Positions 26,867 to 38,400 of a stretch of 64,000 bases of DNA are shown in pieces. Where the stretch lies: positions 1-64,000 of the forward strand of contig CAMTPH010000003.1 of assembly GCA_947074345.1 (NCBI GenBank), given 5' to 3'. The notes beneath the pieces are model-generated. The model did not search any database. It was not told the DNA's origin and saw only the letters and a program-made list of their open reading frames with translations. A program made the translations under genes and the position numbers. Position 1 is the first letter of the stretch. The number at the start of each line of letters is the position of its first letter. Origin of the DNA: an uncultured Bacteroides sp. (lineage in GTDB: Bacteria; Bacteroidota; Bacteroidia; Bacteroidales; Bacteroidaceae).

Positions 26867-27933
26867 GAATATCGGTTTTTGGAACGAGAGGATTTCCTAA
26901 TATACAAGGTGGCGTAGAGAAACATTGCGAGTCATTGTATCATTCGTTATCTGATAAACATAAAATTACTGTTTTCAGACGGAAGCCGTATGTTAAGAAT
27001 TCTATTGCTGATTCTGATATTGAGTTTATAGATTTACCATCGACTAAAATTAAAGGAGTAGAAGCTTTAGTTCATTCATTTATATGCTCTTTAGTTTGTG
27101 CTTATAAAAGACCTGAAATAGTACATATTCATAATATTGGGCCTGGATTGTTTATCCCGTTGTTGCGTGCTGTAGGACTGAAAGTGGTTTTAACATATCA
27201 TAGTCCCAATTATGAACATAGTAAATGGGGCACTTTTTCTAAATTGCTGTTGAAGTTTTCTGAATTTATTGCATTGTCATGCTCTAATTGCATAATCTTT
27301 GTAAATAGATTTCAGTTGGATAAACAAAAGGATGGCATTAAACAAAAAAGTGTGTATATAGCTAATGGAATAAATAAGATGAAAAATGTATCATCATTGA
27401 ACTATTTACAGTCATTAGGTATTTTACCCCATAAATATATATTAGCTGTTGGTCGAATAACTCCTGAGAAAGGATTTATTGATTTAATAAATGCATTTAA
27501 CGCCGCTAATTTGCCTGGTTATAAATTAGTTATAGCTGGAGGTGTTGAACATGAAGGAGGTTATTTTGAGCAATTGAAAAAAAAAAGTGATGATAGAATA
27601 ATATTTACTGGTTCAATTAATTCAGATTGTTTATCAGAGCTATATTCTTCTGCAAAATTATTTGTATTATCATCGCATAACGAGGGTTTCCCTTTAGTTG
27701 TTTTGGAAGCTATGCAGTTTGATTGTGATATTTTACTGAGCGACATTCCGGCAACACGTTTATTAGATTTGTCAGATGATTATTATTATCCAAAAGGCAA
27801 TGTAAAAAAGTTAACCGAGAGATTAAACATTAATGTTGGAAGTGATGTTAAGTGTCATAATTATGATTTGAGAGCTTATGATTGGGCTAATATTGCTCAA
27901 CAAACCGATCAAGTTTATGAGTCTTTATACTAA
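26863..27933 (+). CDS. Glycosyltransferase, GT4 family
   Basis: The 356-residue protein opens MRISVFGTRGFPNIQGGVEK, a hallmark of a GT4 subgroup often linked to the rhamnosyltransferase RfbF/Wba group. The donor-domain motif ILAVGRITPEKGFIDLI lies near 195-211 and SSHNEGFPLVVLEAMQFD near 268-285 holds the conserved glutamates. It adds a sugar to the repeat unit in the cytoplasm. Translation is coupled to the radical SAM gene by a four-base overlap, and the priming transferase follows 16 bp later. Confidence 0.9.
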   Translation: MRISVFGTRGFPNIQGGVEKHCESLYHSLSDKHKITVFRRKPYVKNSIADSDIEFIDLPSTKIKGVEALVHSFICSLVCAYKRPEIVHIHNIGPGLFIPLLRAVGLKVVLTYHSPNYEHSKWGTFSKLLLKFSEFIALSCSNCIIFVNRFQLDKQKDGIKQKSVYIANGINKMKNVSSLNYLQSLGILPHKYILAVGRITPEKGFIDLINAFNAANLPGYKLVIAGGVEHEGGYFEQLKKKSDDRIIFTGSINSDCLSELYSSAKLFVLSSHNEGFPLVVLEAMQFDCDILLSDIPATRLLDLSDDYYYPKGNVKKLTERLNINVGSDVKCHNYDLRAYDWANIAQQTDQVYESLY

Positions 27934-27949
27934 ATAACTAATTTGAATT

Positions 27950-28585
27950 ATGGAAGCATTAACCATTAAAATGAATTCTGTATTAACTAAGAATAACACC
28001 CCATTAACAAGAAATGGAAATCGTGTAATGAAAAGAACTTTTGATATAATGACTGCTTCAGTCGTACTTATTTTTATATATCCTTGGGTATATATCTTTG
28101 TTGCTTGTGGTATTAAAATCTTTATGCCAGGTCCAATAATGTTTAAGCAAAAGAGAACGGGTAAAGATGGGCGCATTTTTACATGTTATAAATTTAGATC
28201 TATGGATGCTCGTAATAAATCAGATATATATGTAGATCCAGAATCTAATTCTCTTATTCTTGGAAATTTGTTACGTTCTAGCAGTATAGATGAGCTTCCG
28301 CAATTTTGGAATGTATTAAAGGGTGATATGTCAATAATTGGACCTCGTCCACATATGTTAGTTCACGATGATGAGTATACATCTTCAATACCCGAATATC
28401 CATTGAGATATAGAGTTAAACCTGGTATTACTGGATGGGCTCAAGTTAATGGTTTAAGAGGCGAACGTGAACTACAGCGTGTGAAGATGCGTGTTGAATA
28501 TGATTTGTGGTATATTGAGAATTGGTCAGTATTACTAGATTTGAAAATTATGTTCAGAACAGTAGGAGTAATGATGAAAGGATAA
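27950..28585 (+). CDS. Undecaprenyl-phosphate sugar-1-phosphate transferase (priming enzyme)
   Basis: The 211-residue protein is the short, PglC-like form of the bacterial sugar transferase family. It has one hydrophobic segment (about 32-56) followed by the catalytic region: MPGPIMFKQKRTGKDGRIF near 61, YKFRSMD near 83, SSIDELPQFWNVLKGDMSI near 108 and IGPRP. It starts repeat-unit synthesis by moving a sugar phosphate onto undecaprenyl phosphate. ATG at 27950 leaves a polar N-terminal tail of about 25 residues; Met26 before KRTFDIM is an alternative start. A strong terminator follows directly. Confidence 0.92.
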   Translation: MEALTIKMNSVLTKNNTPLTRNGNRVMKRTFDIMTASVVLIFIYPWVYIFVACGIKIFMPGPIMFKQKRTGKDGRIFTCYKFRSMDARNKSDIYVDPESNSLILGNLLRSSSIDELPQFWNVLKGDMSIIGPRPHMLVHDDEYTSSIPEYPLRYRVKPGITGWAQVNGLRGERELQRVKMRVEYDLWYIENWSVLLDLKIMFRTVGVMMKG

Positions 28586-28591
28586 TATATT

Positions 28592-28628
28592 AATTCCGGT
28601 ATTGATTTAAGATACCGGAATTTTTTTT
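28592..28628 (+). terminator. Terminator after the priming sugar transferase
   Basis: AATTCCGGTAT pairs with ATACCGGAATT around a 9-nt loop and is followed by a T run. It separates the assembly genes from rfbC and ugd. Confidence 0.92.
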
Positions 28629-28697
28629 ATCTGTTAATATGATATAGGTGCTCTGTTATTTGACTATCTATTGGAATCAATTATTAGAGTTTTTTCA

Positions 28698-28705
28698 TAC
28701 ATTTG
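28698..28705 (+). promoter_or_regulatory. -7 box for rfbC
   Basis: TACATTTG matches TAnnTTTG. Transcription from it would give a structured leader of about 115 nt before rfbC. Confidence 0.5.
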
Positions 28706-28709
28706 TATT

Positions 28710-28764
28710 ATGAAGCAATGGTATACTATACCTAAATAGTATAATATAGTTTAAATTGCTTCAT
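28710..28764 (+). promoter_or_regulatory. Nested hairpin in the rfbC leader
   Basis: ATGAAGCAAT (28710-28719) pairs perfectly with ATTGCTTCAT (28755-28764). Inside lies a second inverted repeat GGTATA-C-TATACC (28720-28732), followed by ATAGTATAATATAG. The arrangement begins right after the -7 box, so it is either a leader RNA fold or a protein-binding site. Confidence 0.5.
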
Positions 28765-28823
28765 CTTGCAAGAAACAGTTTAATCGTTATATAATTGAAA
28801 CTCAATTAAAAGATTCTAAGTAG

Positions 28824-29372
28824 ATGCAGTTTATTGAAACTTATATTAAAGGTGTTTGGGTAATAGAACCTAAAGTATTTAGCGATGATCGTGGTTATTT
28901 CATGGAAGCCTTTAAGGAAGATGAATTTGAGAATCATATTGGTAAAGTGAATTTTATCCAAGATAATGAATCAAAATCTACTAAAGGAGTTTTACGTGGA
29001 TTGCATTATCAGAAAGGATGTTTTAGTCAAGCAAAATTAGTACGCGTTATAAAAGGAGAAGTTTATGATGTCGCTGTTGATTTACGCAAATCATCTCCTA
29101 CGTTTGGTAGATACTTTGGTTTATTATTAACTGAAACAAACAAAAAACAATTATATATTCCACGCGGATTTGCTCATGGCTTTTTAGTAACAAGTGATGA
29201 AGCAATCTTTACTTATAAAGTAGATAATACATATACTCCCGAAGCTGAAGCTTCAATTATATATGATGACGCCAATTTAATGATTGATTGGCCTTTCAAT
29301 ATCGAGAAACTAATCTTATCAGACAAAGATAAAGCCGCAAAAGCGTTTATTCACGCTGAATACTTTGAATAA
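28824..29372 (+). CDS. rfbC: dTDP-4-dehydrorhamnose 3,5-epimerase
   Basis: It inverts C3 and C5 of dTDP-4-keto-6-deoxyglucose on the way to dTDP-L-rhamnose. The 182-residue cupin protein has the family pattern VFSDDRGYFMEAF near 21, QDNESKSTKGVLRGLHYQ near 49 (with the catalytic His of RGLHYQ) and IPRGFAHGF near 113. The rfbA and rfbB genes are missing here; a RmlD-like gene is at 7826. It stands 20 bp before ugd in a nucleotide-sugar pair at the end of the exopolysaccharide locus. Confidence 0.95.
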   Translation: MQFIETYIKGVWVIEPKVFSDDRGYFMEAFKEDEFENHIGKVNFIQDNESKSTKGVLRGLHYQKGCFSQAKLVRVIKGEVYDVAVDLRKSSPTFGRYFGLLLTETNKKQLYIPRGFAHGFLVTSDEAIFTYKVDNTYTPEAEASIIYDDANLMIDWPFNIEKLILSDKDKAAKAFIHAEYFE

Positions 29373-29392
29373 TCTATACAAAATAAATTAAT

Positions 29393-30706
29393 ATGAAGAT
29401 AGCAATCGTTGGAACCGGATATGTAGGTTTGGTTACAGGAACTTGTTTTGCTGAAATAGGCGTTGATGTATATTGTGTTGACACAAATGCCGATAAAATA
29501 GAATCTTTAAATAAAGGTATTATTCCGATATACGAACCCGGGTTAGAGGAGATGGTACTTAGAAACGCTAAATCAGGTAGATTGAAATTTACTACTTCAT
29601 TAGAAAGCTGTTTAAATGAAGTTGATGTAGTGTTTAGTGCTGTTGGTACCCCACCTGATGAAGATGGAAGTGCAGATTTGACTTATGTTATCAATGTAGC
29701 TCGTACCATTGGTAGAAACATGAATAAATATACGTTGGTTGTTACAAAGAGTACTGTGCCAGTTGGTACAGCCAATAAAGTGCGAGCAGCAATACAAGAA
29801 GAGTTAGATAAACGTGGTGAGGCGATTGATTTTGATGTAGCTTCTAATCCAGAGTTTTTAAAAGAAGGAAATGCTATAGCTGATTTCATGAGTCCCGATA
29901 GGGTAGTTGTTGGTGTAGAGTCAGAACGTGCTGAAAAGATTATGACTAGACTCTACAAACCATTTCAGTTGAATAATTTCCGCGTTATCTTTATGGATAT
30001 ACCATCTGCTGAGATGACTAAATATGCGGCAAATTCAATGTTGGCTACACGTATTAGTTTTATGAATGATATCGCTAATCTTTGCGAACTGGTTGGAGCA
30101 GATGTTAATATGGTACGTAGTGGTATCGGCTCTGATACTCGAATTGGTCGTAAATTCTTATATCCAGGCATTGGTTATGGTGGCTCTTGTTTCCCAAAAG
30201 ATGTGAAAGCATTAATTAAAACTGCACAACTGCACGGTTATGATATGCGTGTACTCAAAGCAGTTGAAGATGTAAATGAGAAACAAAAAGGAATCTTGTT
30301 CGAGAAATTAAATCGATTATTTGCTGGTGAGTTAAAAGGAAAAACAATAGCTGTATGGGGTTTAGCTTTTAAACCAGAAACAGATGATATGCGTGAAGCT
30401 CCTGCATTGGTTCTTATTCATGAAATGTTGAAAAGCGGATGCAATGTTAGGGTGTATGATCCTGTTGCAATGAATGAATGCAAAAGAAAGATCGGAGACT
30501 CAGTTTATTTTGCTAAAGATATGTATGATGCTGTATTAGATGCAGATGCCTTAATGCTTCTTACTGAATGGAAAGAGTTTCGTTTGCCAGCATGGGGTGT
30601 TATCGAAAAAGCGATGAATGGAAACCTTGTGTTGGATGGAAGAAATATTTATGATAAAAAAGAAGTTGAAGAGCAAGGATTTATCTATCATTGTATAGGT
30701 AAATAG
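29393..30706 (+). CDS. ugd: UDP-glucose 6-dehydrogenase
   Basis: It oxidises UDP-glucose to UDP-glucuronate with two NAD+, supplying an acidic sugar for the polysaccharide. The 437-residue enzyme has the Rossmann motif VGTGYVGLVTG near residue 5, the TSTVPVGT-like segment TKSTVPVGTA near 121 and the catalytic Cys in GGSCFPKDV near 262. A terminator follows. Together with rfbC it suggests that the polymer contains glucuronic acid and a 6-deoxysugar, which is inference. Confidence 0.94.
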   Translation: MKIAIVGTGYVGLVTGTCFAEIGVDVYCVDTNADKIESLNKGIIPIYEPGLEEMVLRNAKSGRLKFTTSLESCLNEVDVVFSAVGTPPDEDGSADLTYVINVARTIGRNMNKYTLVVTKSTVPVGTANKVRAAIQEELDKRGEAIDFDVASNPEFLKEGNAIADFMSPDRVVVGVESERAEKIMTRLYKPFQLNNFRVIFMDIPSAEMTKYAANSMLATRISFMNDIANLCELVGADVNMVRSGIGSDTRIGRKFLYPGIGYGGSCFPKDVKALIKTAQLHGYDMRVLKAVEDVNEKQKGILFEKLNRLFAGELKGKTIAVWGLAFKPETDDMREAPALVLIHEMLKSGCNVRVYDPVAMNECKRKIGDSVYFAKDMYDAVLDADALMLLTEWKEFRLPAWGVIEKAMNGNLVLDGRNIYDKKEVEEQGFIYHCIGK

Positions 30707-30735
30707 TATTTTATTAACTTCGTTATAAAACAGAT

Positions 30736-30772
30736 AGCGCATTGATCTTTAAAAAGACAATGCGCTTTTTTT
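30736..30772 (+). terminator. Terminator after ugd
   Basis: AGCGCATTG pairs with CAATGCGCT around a 13-nt loop and is followed by seven T. It closes the exopolysaccharide locus. Confidence 0.9.
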
Positions 30773-32629
<1,857 letters not shown>

Positions 32630-32635
32630 TATACA

Positions 32636-32893
32636 ATGGAAGGAAGAACTGATACATTGCAACTCCGTGTTGTATCGCCTGAAAAGCTTGTATACGATGG
32701 GCAAGTTCTTAGAGTAACATTGCCAGGAACTAGCGGATCGTTTACTATTTTGCCACATCATGCCCCAATCGTATCATCATTGCAAAGTGGCAAACTTGTC
32801 TATTTTACATTAGATGAAGTAGGTCATGGCATCGATATACAAAGTGGTTTCATTGAGATGAGTGATAATGTAGTATCAGTATGTATATCATAA
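32636..32893 (+). CDS. atpC: ATP synthase F1 subunit epsilon
   Basis: The 85-residue protein is a short epsilon made only of the N-terminal beta-sandwich (LRVVSPEKLVYDGQVLRVTLPG). The C-terminal helical hairpin that inhibits ATP hydrolysis in E. coli is missing, as is common in Bacteroidetes. It connects the gamma shaft to the c-ring. The gene starts six bases after the atpD stop. Confidence 0.93.
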   Translation: MEGRTDTLQLRVVSPEKLVYDGQVLRVTLPGTSGSFTILPHHAPIVSSLQSGKLVYFTLDEVGHGIDIQSGFIEMSDNVVSVCIS

Positions 32894-32921
32894 TTATTTA
32901 AACAATAAAAGTACTAGCAGA

Positions 32922-33338
32922 ATGGCTAATATATTATCTAATCATAAGTATTTACTATATCTTACATTGTTTGCCATGTTATGGGATATAATCAGCGGAT
33001 GTGTATTGAAATTTATTTTCCCTACGCACTATTTGCCTATATATCCAGCCATTCCTTTCTATTTTTATATACTCAATGTGGTTGTTTACTTCATGCTCAA
33101 TTCCTTTAAGAATCAATCAAACAATAGCATGATGGTTTTCTTAGGTTCAAAGATTATTAAGATTTTGCTGTCCATCATCTTATTGCTAATCTATGTGTTA
33201 TTTGTAAAAGTTCAGATAGTAGAGTTTTTAATTGCATTTATTGGCAATTACTTATTCTTCTTAATGCTCGATTCGATATTGATGATGAAGTATCAACCCG
33301 GAAAGGCAGTTCTCGATAATGGAGGTTATAATAGATGA
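32922..33338 (+). CDS. Small membrane protein of the ATP synthase operon (AtpI-like position)
   Basis: The 138-residue protein has four predicted membrane helices (about 10-30, 35-60, 73-95, 98-120) and a short polar tail. I do not recognise a named family. It sits between epsilon and subunit a, where a membrane protein is also found in other Bacteroidetes ATP synthase operons and where AtpI lies in many bacteria. A role in c-ring assembly is therefore an inference by position. It overlaps atpB by four bases (ATGA). Confidence 0.75.
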   Translation: MANILSNHKYLLYLTLFAMLWDIISGCVLKFIFPTHYLPIYPAIPFYFYILNVVVYFMLNSFKNQSNNSMMVFLGSKIIKILLSIILLLIYVLFVKVQIVEFLIAFIGNYLFFLMLDSILMMKYQPGKAVLDNGGYNR

Positions 33339-34438
33339 AGTGGTATAAATTAAATATAATAAGTTTGTTGCTTTTGCTTTTTATGGCAAACCCTATCTAT
33401 GCACAAGTAGAAACGGTTACTGTAACTGAGGAGGCACAAAATGATGTTGATGTTAAAGAAATTGTTTTTGGGCATATTCTTGATTCGTATGAGTGGCATA
33501 TCACTAAGATAGGGCATAAAGAAATCGGAATACCATTACCAATTATAGTATATAGCAAGACAAGTGGGTGGAATGTATTCTTGTCGTCTAAGTTAGAAGA
33601 GCATCATGGCGACTACAAAGGATTCTCGATAGCCCCAAAGGGTACTAAATACGAAGGCAAGATAGTAGAATATAATGCCCAAGGAGATCAAGTTAGGCCA
33701 TTCGATATATCATTGACCAAGATAGCTGTAGCATTAATAATAAACAGTATACTTCTAGTGATTATTATTTTATGCATAGCTAGATGGTATAAAAAAAGAG
33801 GACCAGAGTCGCCAGCACCAAAAGGTTTTATTGGTTTCATGGAGATGTTTATCATGATGATAAACGATGATGTTATAAAGAGTTGTATCGGTCCTCGATA
33901 CAAGAAGTTTGCGCCTTATCTCCTTACAGCTTTCTTCTTTGTGTTTCTAAATAACTTGATGGGTTTAGTGCCGTTCTTTCCCGGAGGCGCCAATGTAACC
34001 GGCAATATAGCTATTACATTTGTTTTGGCCATGTGTACATTTATTGCCATCAATTTATTCGGAACAAAACACTATTGGAAAGAGATTTTATGGCCAGATG
34101 TACCTTGGTGGCTTAAAGTACCAATACCAATGATGCCTGTTATCGAGCTGTTTGGAATATTCACAAAGCCATTTGCTTTGATGATTCGTTTATTTGCTAA
34201 TATGCTCTCAGGCCATATGGCAATGTTGGTTTTGGTTAGCTTGGTATTTATCTCGGTAAGTATGGGCCCCGTGTTAAATGGAAGCTTGACAGTAGCTTCG
34301 GTACTGTTTAATATATTTATGAATGCTCTCGAGATATTGGTTGCTTTTATACAGGCTTATGTGTTTACAATGCTGTCGGCTGTATTTATAGGTTTAGGCC
34401 AAGAGGGTGGTGTTCACAATGAAGATGAAGAAATATAA
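33335..34438 (+). CDS. atpB: ATP synthase Fo subunit a
   Basis: This subunit forms the proton half-channels. The 367-residue protein is longer than the usual 240-270 because of an N-terminal signal-like segment (MKWYKLNIISLLLLLFMANP) and a periplasmic region of about 110 residues, a Bacteroidetes trait. The essential Arg is in MIRLFANMLSGH near residue 288. The final helix carries EILVAFIQAYVFTMLSA. It overlaps the preceding membrane-protein gene by four bases, so they are co-translated. Confidence 0.95.
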   Translation: MKWYKLNIISLLLLLFMANPIYAQVETVTVTEEAQNDVDVKEIVFGHILDSYEWHITKIGHKEIGIPLPIIVYSKTSGWNVFLSSKLEEHHGDYKGFSIAPKGTKYEGKIVEYNAQGDQVRPFDISLTKIAVALIINSILLVIIILCIARWYKKRGPESPAPKGFIGFMEMFIMMINDDVIKSCIGPRYKKFAPYLLTAFFFVFLNNLMGLVPFFPGGANVTGNIAITFVLAMCTFIAINLFGTKHYWKEILWPDVPWWLKVPIPMMPVIELFGIFTKPFALMIRLFANMLSGHMAMLVLVSLVFISVSMGPVLNGSLTVASVLFNIFMNALEILVAFIQAYVFTMLSAVFIGLGQEGGVHNEDEEI

Positions 34439-34453
34439 ACTATTAAAAATTAA

Positions 34454-34714
<261 letters not shown>

Positions 34715-34725
34715 AATAGCATTTT

Positions 34726-35226
34726 ATGTCATTATTGTTGCCCGATAGTGGTCTTATATTTTGGATGATTCTTTCTTTCGGAATCGTATTGGCTATATTG
34801 TGGAAATTCGGTTTCCCTATCATTACTAAAATGGTAGAAGAACGTAAAAACTTTATAGACCAGTCGCTAGAAGTGGCAAAAGAAGCTAATGCTCAGTTGG
34901 CAAGACTTAAAGCAGAAGGCGATGCTATTTTGGTTAATGCAAATAAAGAACAAGGGCGAATTATGAAAGAGGCTTTAAAGGAGCGCGATAAAATCATTCA
35001 AGAGGCTAGGCTTCAAGCACAGCTTGCAGCTCAAAAAGAACTTGATGAGGTAACCAAGCAAATTAAGGCCGAGAAAGAAGATGCGATACGTGAAATACGT
35101 AGAGAAGTTGCAGTGTTATCAGTAGATATAGCTGAAAAAGTATTGCGTAAAAAACTCAACGAAGAAGATGAACAGATGGGCATGATAGATAGAATGCTCG
35201 ATGAAATCTTGAAACGCAATAATTAA
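34726..35226 (+). CDS. atpF: ATP synthase Fo subunit b
   Basis: The 166-residue peripheral-stalk subunit has one N-terminal membrane helix (about 8-26, [20 protein letters not shown]) followed by a long charged helix rich in Ala, Lys and Glu. It holds the F1 head still against the rotor. It lies 11 bp after atpE. Confidence 0.94.
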   Translation: MSLLLPDSGLIFWMILSFGIVLAILWKFGFPIITKMVEERKNFIDQSLEVAKEANAQLARLKAEGDAILVNANKEQGRIMKEALKERDKIIQEARLQAQLAAQKELDEVTKQIKAEKEDAIREIRREVAVLSVDIAEKVLRKKLNEEDEQMGMIDRMLDEILKRNN

Positions 35227-35250
35227 TCATATCATGTATAAATTATTAGT

Positions 35251-35811
35251 ATGGATATAGGAATTGTTTCGATGCGCTATGCTAAAGCGTTGATAGAATA
35301 TGCAAAGAATACCAATACGGCCAACGTGTTGTATGATGAAATCTCAATACTCTCGTATAACTTGAATACATGTCAAGAGTTACGCAAGGTGTTGGATAAC
35401 CCTATACTATCTATACGCGATAAATATTCCCTCATTTGTACGGCAGCAACAGGAGAATTGGCAGTTAGTAGAGAGTTCTCGCGATTTATCACACTGGTAT
35501 TAAGAAACCACCGTGAGAATTTCTTGCAGTATATCTGTTTGTCTTTTCTAGAACTATATAGACAGATGGAGCATATTGGTATTGCCAAGCTTATTACGGC
35601 TGTTCCGGTTGATAATTCTATATCCGATCGTATTAGACGTGCAGCGGGTGTAGTATTGAAACTGAAGATGGAACTTGATACTGTGGTTGATCCAAGCATC
35701 GAAGGTGGATTTATATTTGATTATGATGACTATCGATTGGATGCAAGTGTTGCAACACAACTCAAGAGAGTGAAACAACAATTTATTGAAAAGAATAGGA
35801 GAATTGTATAA
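35251..35811 (+). CDS. atpH: ATP synthase F1 subunit delta
   Basis: The 186-residue delta (OSCP) subunit joins the peripheral stalk to the top of F1. The N-terminal helical domain begins with [13 protein letters not shown], and the C-terminal part has the conserved [22 protein letters not shown] segment region near 152-173. Its stop shares a base with the atpA start (TAATG), which couples translation. Confidence 0.93.
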   Translation: MDIGIVSMRYAKALIEYAKNTNTANVLYDEISILSYNLNTCQELRKVLDNPILSIRDKYSLICTAATGELAVSREFSRFITLVLRNHRENFLQYICLSFLELYRQMEHIGIAKLITAVPVDNSISDRIRRAAGVVLKLKMELDTVVDPSIEGGFIFDYDDYRLDASVATQLKRVKQQFIEKNRRIV

Positions 35812-37394
35812 TGACTGATACTATAAAGGTTAGCGAAGTATCTGAAGTGCTACGTAGACAGTTGGAAGGTATTGATAACCGTGTTAAACTGGATGAAATC
35901 GGTACAGTATTGCAAGTAAGCGATGGTGTAGCACGTATTTATGGTCTGAGAAATGCCGAAGCTAACGAACTTTTAGAATTTGATAATGGCATTAAGGCAA
36001 TTGTCATGAACCTTGAAGAAGACAATGTAGGTGCGGTATTGCTAGGACCAACCGATAAAATTAAAGAAGGTTTTACAGTAAAGCGTACTAAGCGTATTGC
36101 ATCTATTAAAGTAGGCGAGGGCATGCTTGGTCGTGTTATCGATCCTCTTGGTATGCCGCTTGATGGTAAAGGCGAAATAGGAGGACAGTTATATGAAATG
36201 CCCCTCGAACGCAAAGCACCTGGTGTTATTTTTAGACAACCTGTAAACCAACCTTTGCAAACAGGATTGAAAGCAGTTGATGCCATGATTCCTATAGGTC
36301 GCGGACAACGTGAGTTGATAATTGGTGACCGTCAAACCGGGAAGACAGCAATCGCTATTGATACGATAATCAATCAAAAAGAGAATTATTTAGCGGGCAA
36401 ACCTGTGTATTGTATCTATGTGGCTATCGGGCAAAAAGGTTCTACCGTTGCATCAATTGTTAATACACTGCGACAATATGGTGCTATGGATTACACCATT
36501 GTTGTGGCTGCTACTGCCGGCGATCCTGCTGCTTTGCAGTATTATTCGGCTTTCTCGGGTGCTGCCATTGGCGAATACTTTAGAGATACCGGTCGCGATG
36601 CTTTGATCGTTTTTGATGACTTGTCTAAACAAGCGGTAGCTTATCGTGAAGTATCTTTAATTCTTCGCCGCCCTTCTGGTCGCGAAGCTTATCCGGGTGA
36701 TATTTTCTATCTCCATTCTCGTTTGTTAGAGCGTGCTGCTCGTATCATCAACCAACAAGAGGTGGCTGCCGAAATGAATGATTTGCCTGATTGCTTGAAA
36801 GATATCGTAAAGGGTGGGGGTTCGCTTACTGCTTTACCTATTATCGAAACGCAAGCAGGAGATGTGTCGGCTTATATCCCTACCAATGTAATCTCTATCA
36901 CTGATGGACAGATATTTCTTGATTCCGACTTGTTCAATCAAGGTAATCGTCCGGCTATCAATGTAGGTATTTCGGTATCGCGTGTTGGTGGTAATGCGCA
37001 AATCAAAGCAATGAAGAAAGTGGCAGGTACCTTGAAGATAGACCAAGCCCAATATCGCGAACTAGAGGCTTTCTCTAAGTTTAGTGGCGATATGGATCCT
37101 GTTACAGCTCTTGTAATCGACAAAGGTAGAAAGAATGCAAGACTACTTATTCAGCCTCAATATACTCCAATGTCGGTTGAAAAAGAAATTGCAATACTAT
37201 ATTGTGGTGTCAACGGATTATTGCGTAATGTACCTCTTGATAAGGTACATGATTTTGAGCGTAGCTTCCTCGAAACTCTATCTATAAACCATCAAACCGA
37301 TGTGCTGGATGTATTGAAAACCGGTGTTATCGATGAGAATGTAGAAAAGGGACTCAGAGATACTGCCGATCTTGTAGTTAAACAATTTAGCTAA
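35811..37394 (+). CDS. atpA: ATP synthase F1 subunit alpha
   Basis: The 527-residue non-catalytic subunit alternates with beta in the F1 head. Walker A is GDRQTGKT near 171-178. The alpha-specific pattern [20 protein letters not shown] follows near 263. [14 protein letters not shown] near 382 carries the arginine finger. It is in one-base overlap with atpH and is followed by atpG after 33 bp. Confidence 0.97.
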   Translation: MTDTIKVSEVSEVLRRQLEGIDNRVKLDEIGTVLQVSDGVARIYGLRNAEANELLEFDNGIKAIVMNLEEDNVGAVLLGPTDKIKEGFTVKRTKRIASIKVGEGMLGRVIDPLGMPLDGKGEIGGQLYEMPLERKAPGVIFRQPVNQPLQTGLKAVDAMIPIGRGQRELIIGDRQTGKTAIAIDTIINQKENYLAGKPVYCIYVAIGQKGSTVASIVNTLRQYGAMDYTIVVAATAGDPAALQYYSAFSGAAIGEYFRDTGRDALIVFDDLSKQAVAYREVSLILRRPSGREAYPGDIFYLHSRLLERAARIINQQEVAAEMNDLPDCLKDIVKGGGSLTALPIIETQAGDVSAYIPTNVISITDGQIFLDSDLFNQGNRPAINVGISVSRVGGNAQIKAMKKVAGTLKIDQAQYRELEAFSKFSGDMDPVTALVIDKGRKNARLLIQPQYTPMSVEKEIAILYCGVNGLLRNVPLDKVHDFERSFLETLSINHQTDVLDVLKTGVIDENVEKGLRDTADLVVKQFS

Positions 37395-37427
37395 TTATAT
37401 TACCATCTAACTAATTGATACTCAAAA

Positions 37428-38315
37428 ATGGCTTCACTTAAAGAGATAAAATCGAGAATTGGTTCGGTGCAAAGTACATTAAAAATTACTTCTGCCATGA
37501 AGATGGTAGCATCTGCCAAACTACATAAAGCACAAGATGCCATTGTCAACATGTTGCCTTATCAGGAGCAGTTAGACAAAATATTACGTAATTTTCTAAG
37601 TGGTGACTTGCCTATCGATTCTCCTTACGTGCAATATAGACCAGTTAAGAAGGTGGCTATTGTATTATTCTCTTCAAACAGTTCTTTGTGTGGTGCTTTT
37701 AACTCTAACGTAGTGAAAGATTTTCTCCATATGATAGGCGAATATCGTAAACTGGGGCAAGAGAATATTTATATATATCCTGTTGGCAAGAAAATAGAAG
37801 AGGCTGTTATCAAAATGGGATTTACTCCCAAAGGCACTTTTCAACACTTATCAGAAAAGCCCAATTATAGCGAGGCGTCTGTTTTGGCTCAGCAGCTCAT
37901 GAAGCTTTTCGAGAATAAAGAGATTGATAGGGTAGAGTTGGTCTTTCATCATTTCAAATCTGTTGCTTCTCAAACATTGGTTAGAGAACTGTATTTGCCA
38001 ATTGATTTATTGCAAATAGAAGAAGAGGAACATGCCAAAGAGATAGAAGATAATGTTCTTGTGAAAGATTATATTGTTGAACCATCGTTAGAGGAGTTAA
38101 TAGCAGATTTGTTACCTCAGGTATTGGCAAATAAGATGTTTACTACAAGTGTAGATTCATCGGCTTCTGAACATGCCGCACGTATGATTGCCATGCAGTC
38201 GGCAACAGATAATGCCAATGATTTATTGCAAACACTTACACAACAATACAACAAAGGTAGACAACAAGCTATTACTAATGAGCTACTCGATATAATAGGT
38301 GGCTCTATGCGTTGA
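37428..38315 (+). CDS. atpG: ATP synthase F1 subunit gamma
   Basis: The 295-residue central shaft has the N-terminal coiled coil (IKSRIGSVQSTLKITSAMKM) and the C-terminal partner helix (RMIAMQSATDNANDLL, ending QQAITNELLDIIGG). It rotates inside F1. It is the last gene of the operon. Repeat copy 2, a strong imperfect palindrome, lies 20 bp after its stop and no classical T-run terminator was seen. Confidence 0.95.
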   Translation: MASLKEIKSRIGSVQSTLKITSAMKMVASAKLHKAQDAIVNMLPYQEQLDKILRNFLSGDLPIDSPYVQYRPVKKVAIVLFSSNSSLCGAFNSNVVKDFLHMIGEYRKLGQENIYIYPVGKKIEEAVIKMGFTPKGTFQHLSEKPNYSEASVLAQQLMKLFENKEIDRVELVFHHFKSVASQTLVRELYLPIDLLQIEEEEHAKEIEDNVLVKDYIVEPSLEELIADLLPQVLANKMFTTSVDSSASEHAARMIAMQSATDNANDLLQTLTQQYNKGRQQAITNELLDIIGGSMR

Positions 38316-38330
38316 TAAACAATGCAAATA

Positions 38331-38400
38331 GCGCGATAACTGTTAACTGTTATCGCGCTATTTGTATATATATAACACGATAATAGTTAACAGTTATCGT
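38331..38400. repeat. Bipartite palindromic repeat, copy 2
   Basis: Unit A starts at 38335 and is extended by GCGC on both sides (38331-38358), giving a 28-bp near-palindrome with one mismatched pair. Unit B, GATAATAGTTAACAGTTATC, starts at 38379, 44 bp later. TGTATATA starts at 38363, offset 28. It lies between atpG and the HdeD-like gene. Confidence 0.85.

Noticed and set aside
35939-36286. Open frame of 115 codons on the minus strand
   Set aside because: It is antisense to atpA, a highly conserved gene.
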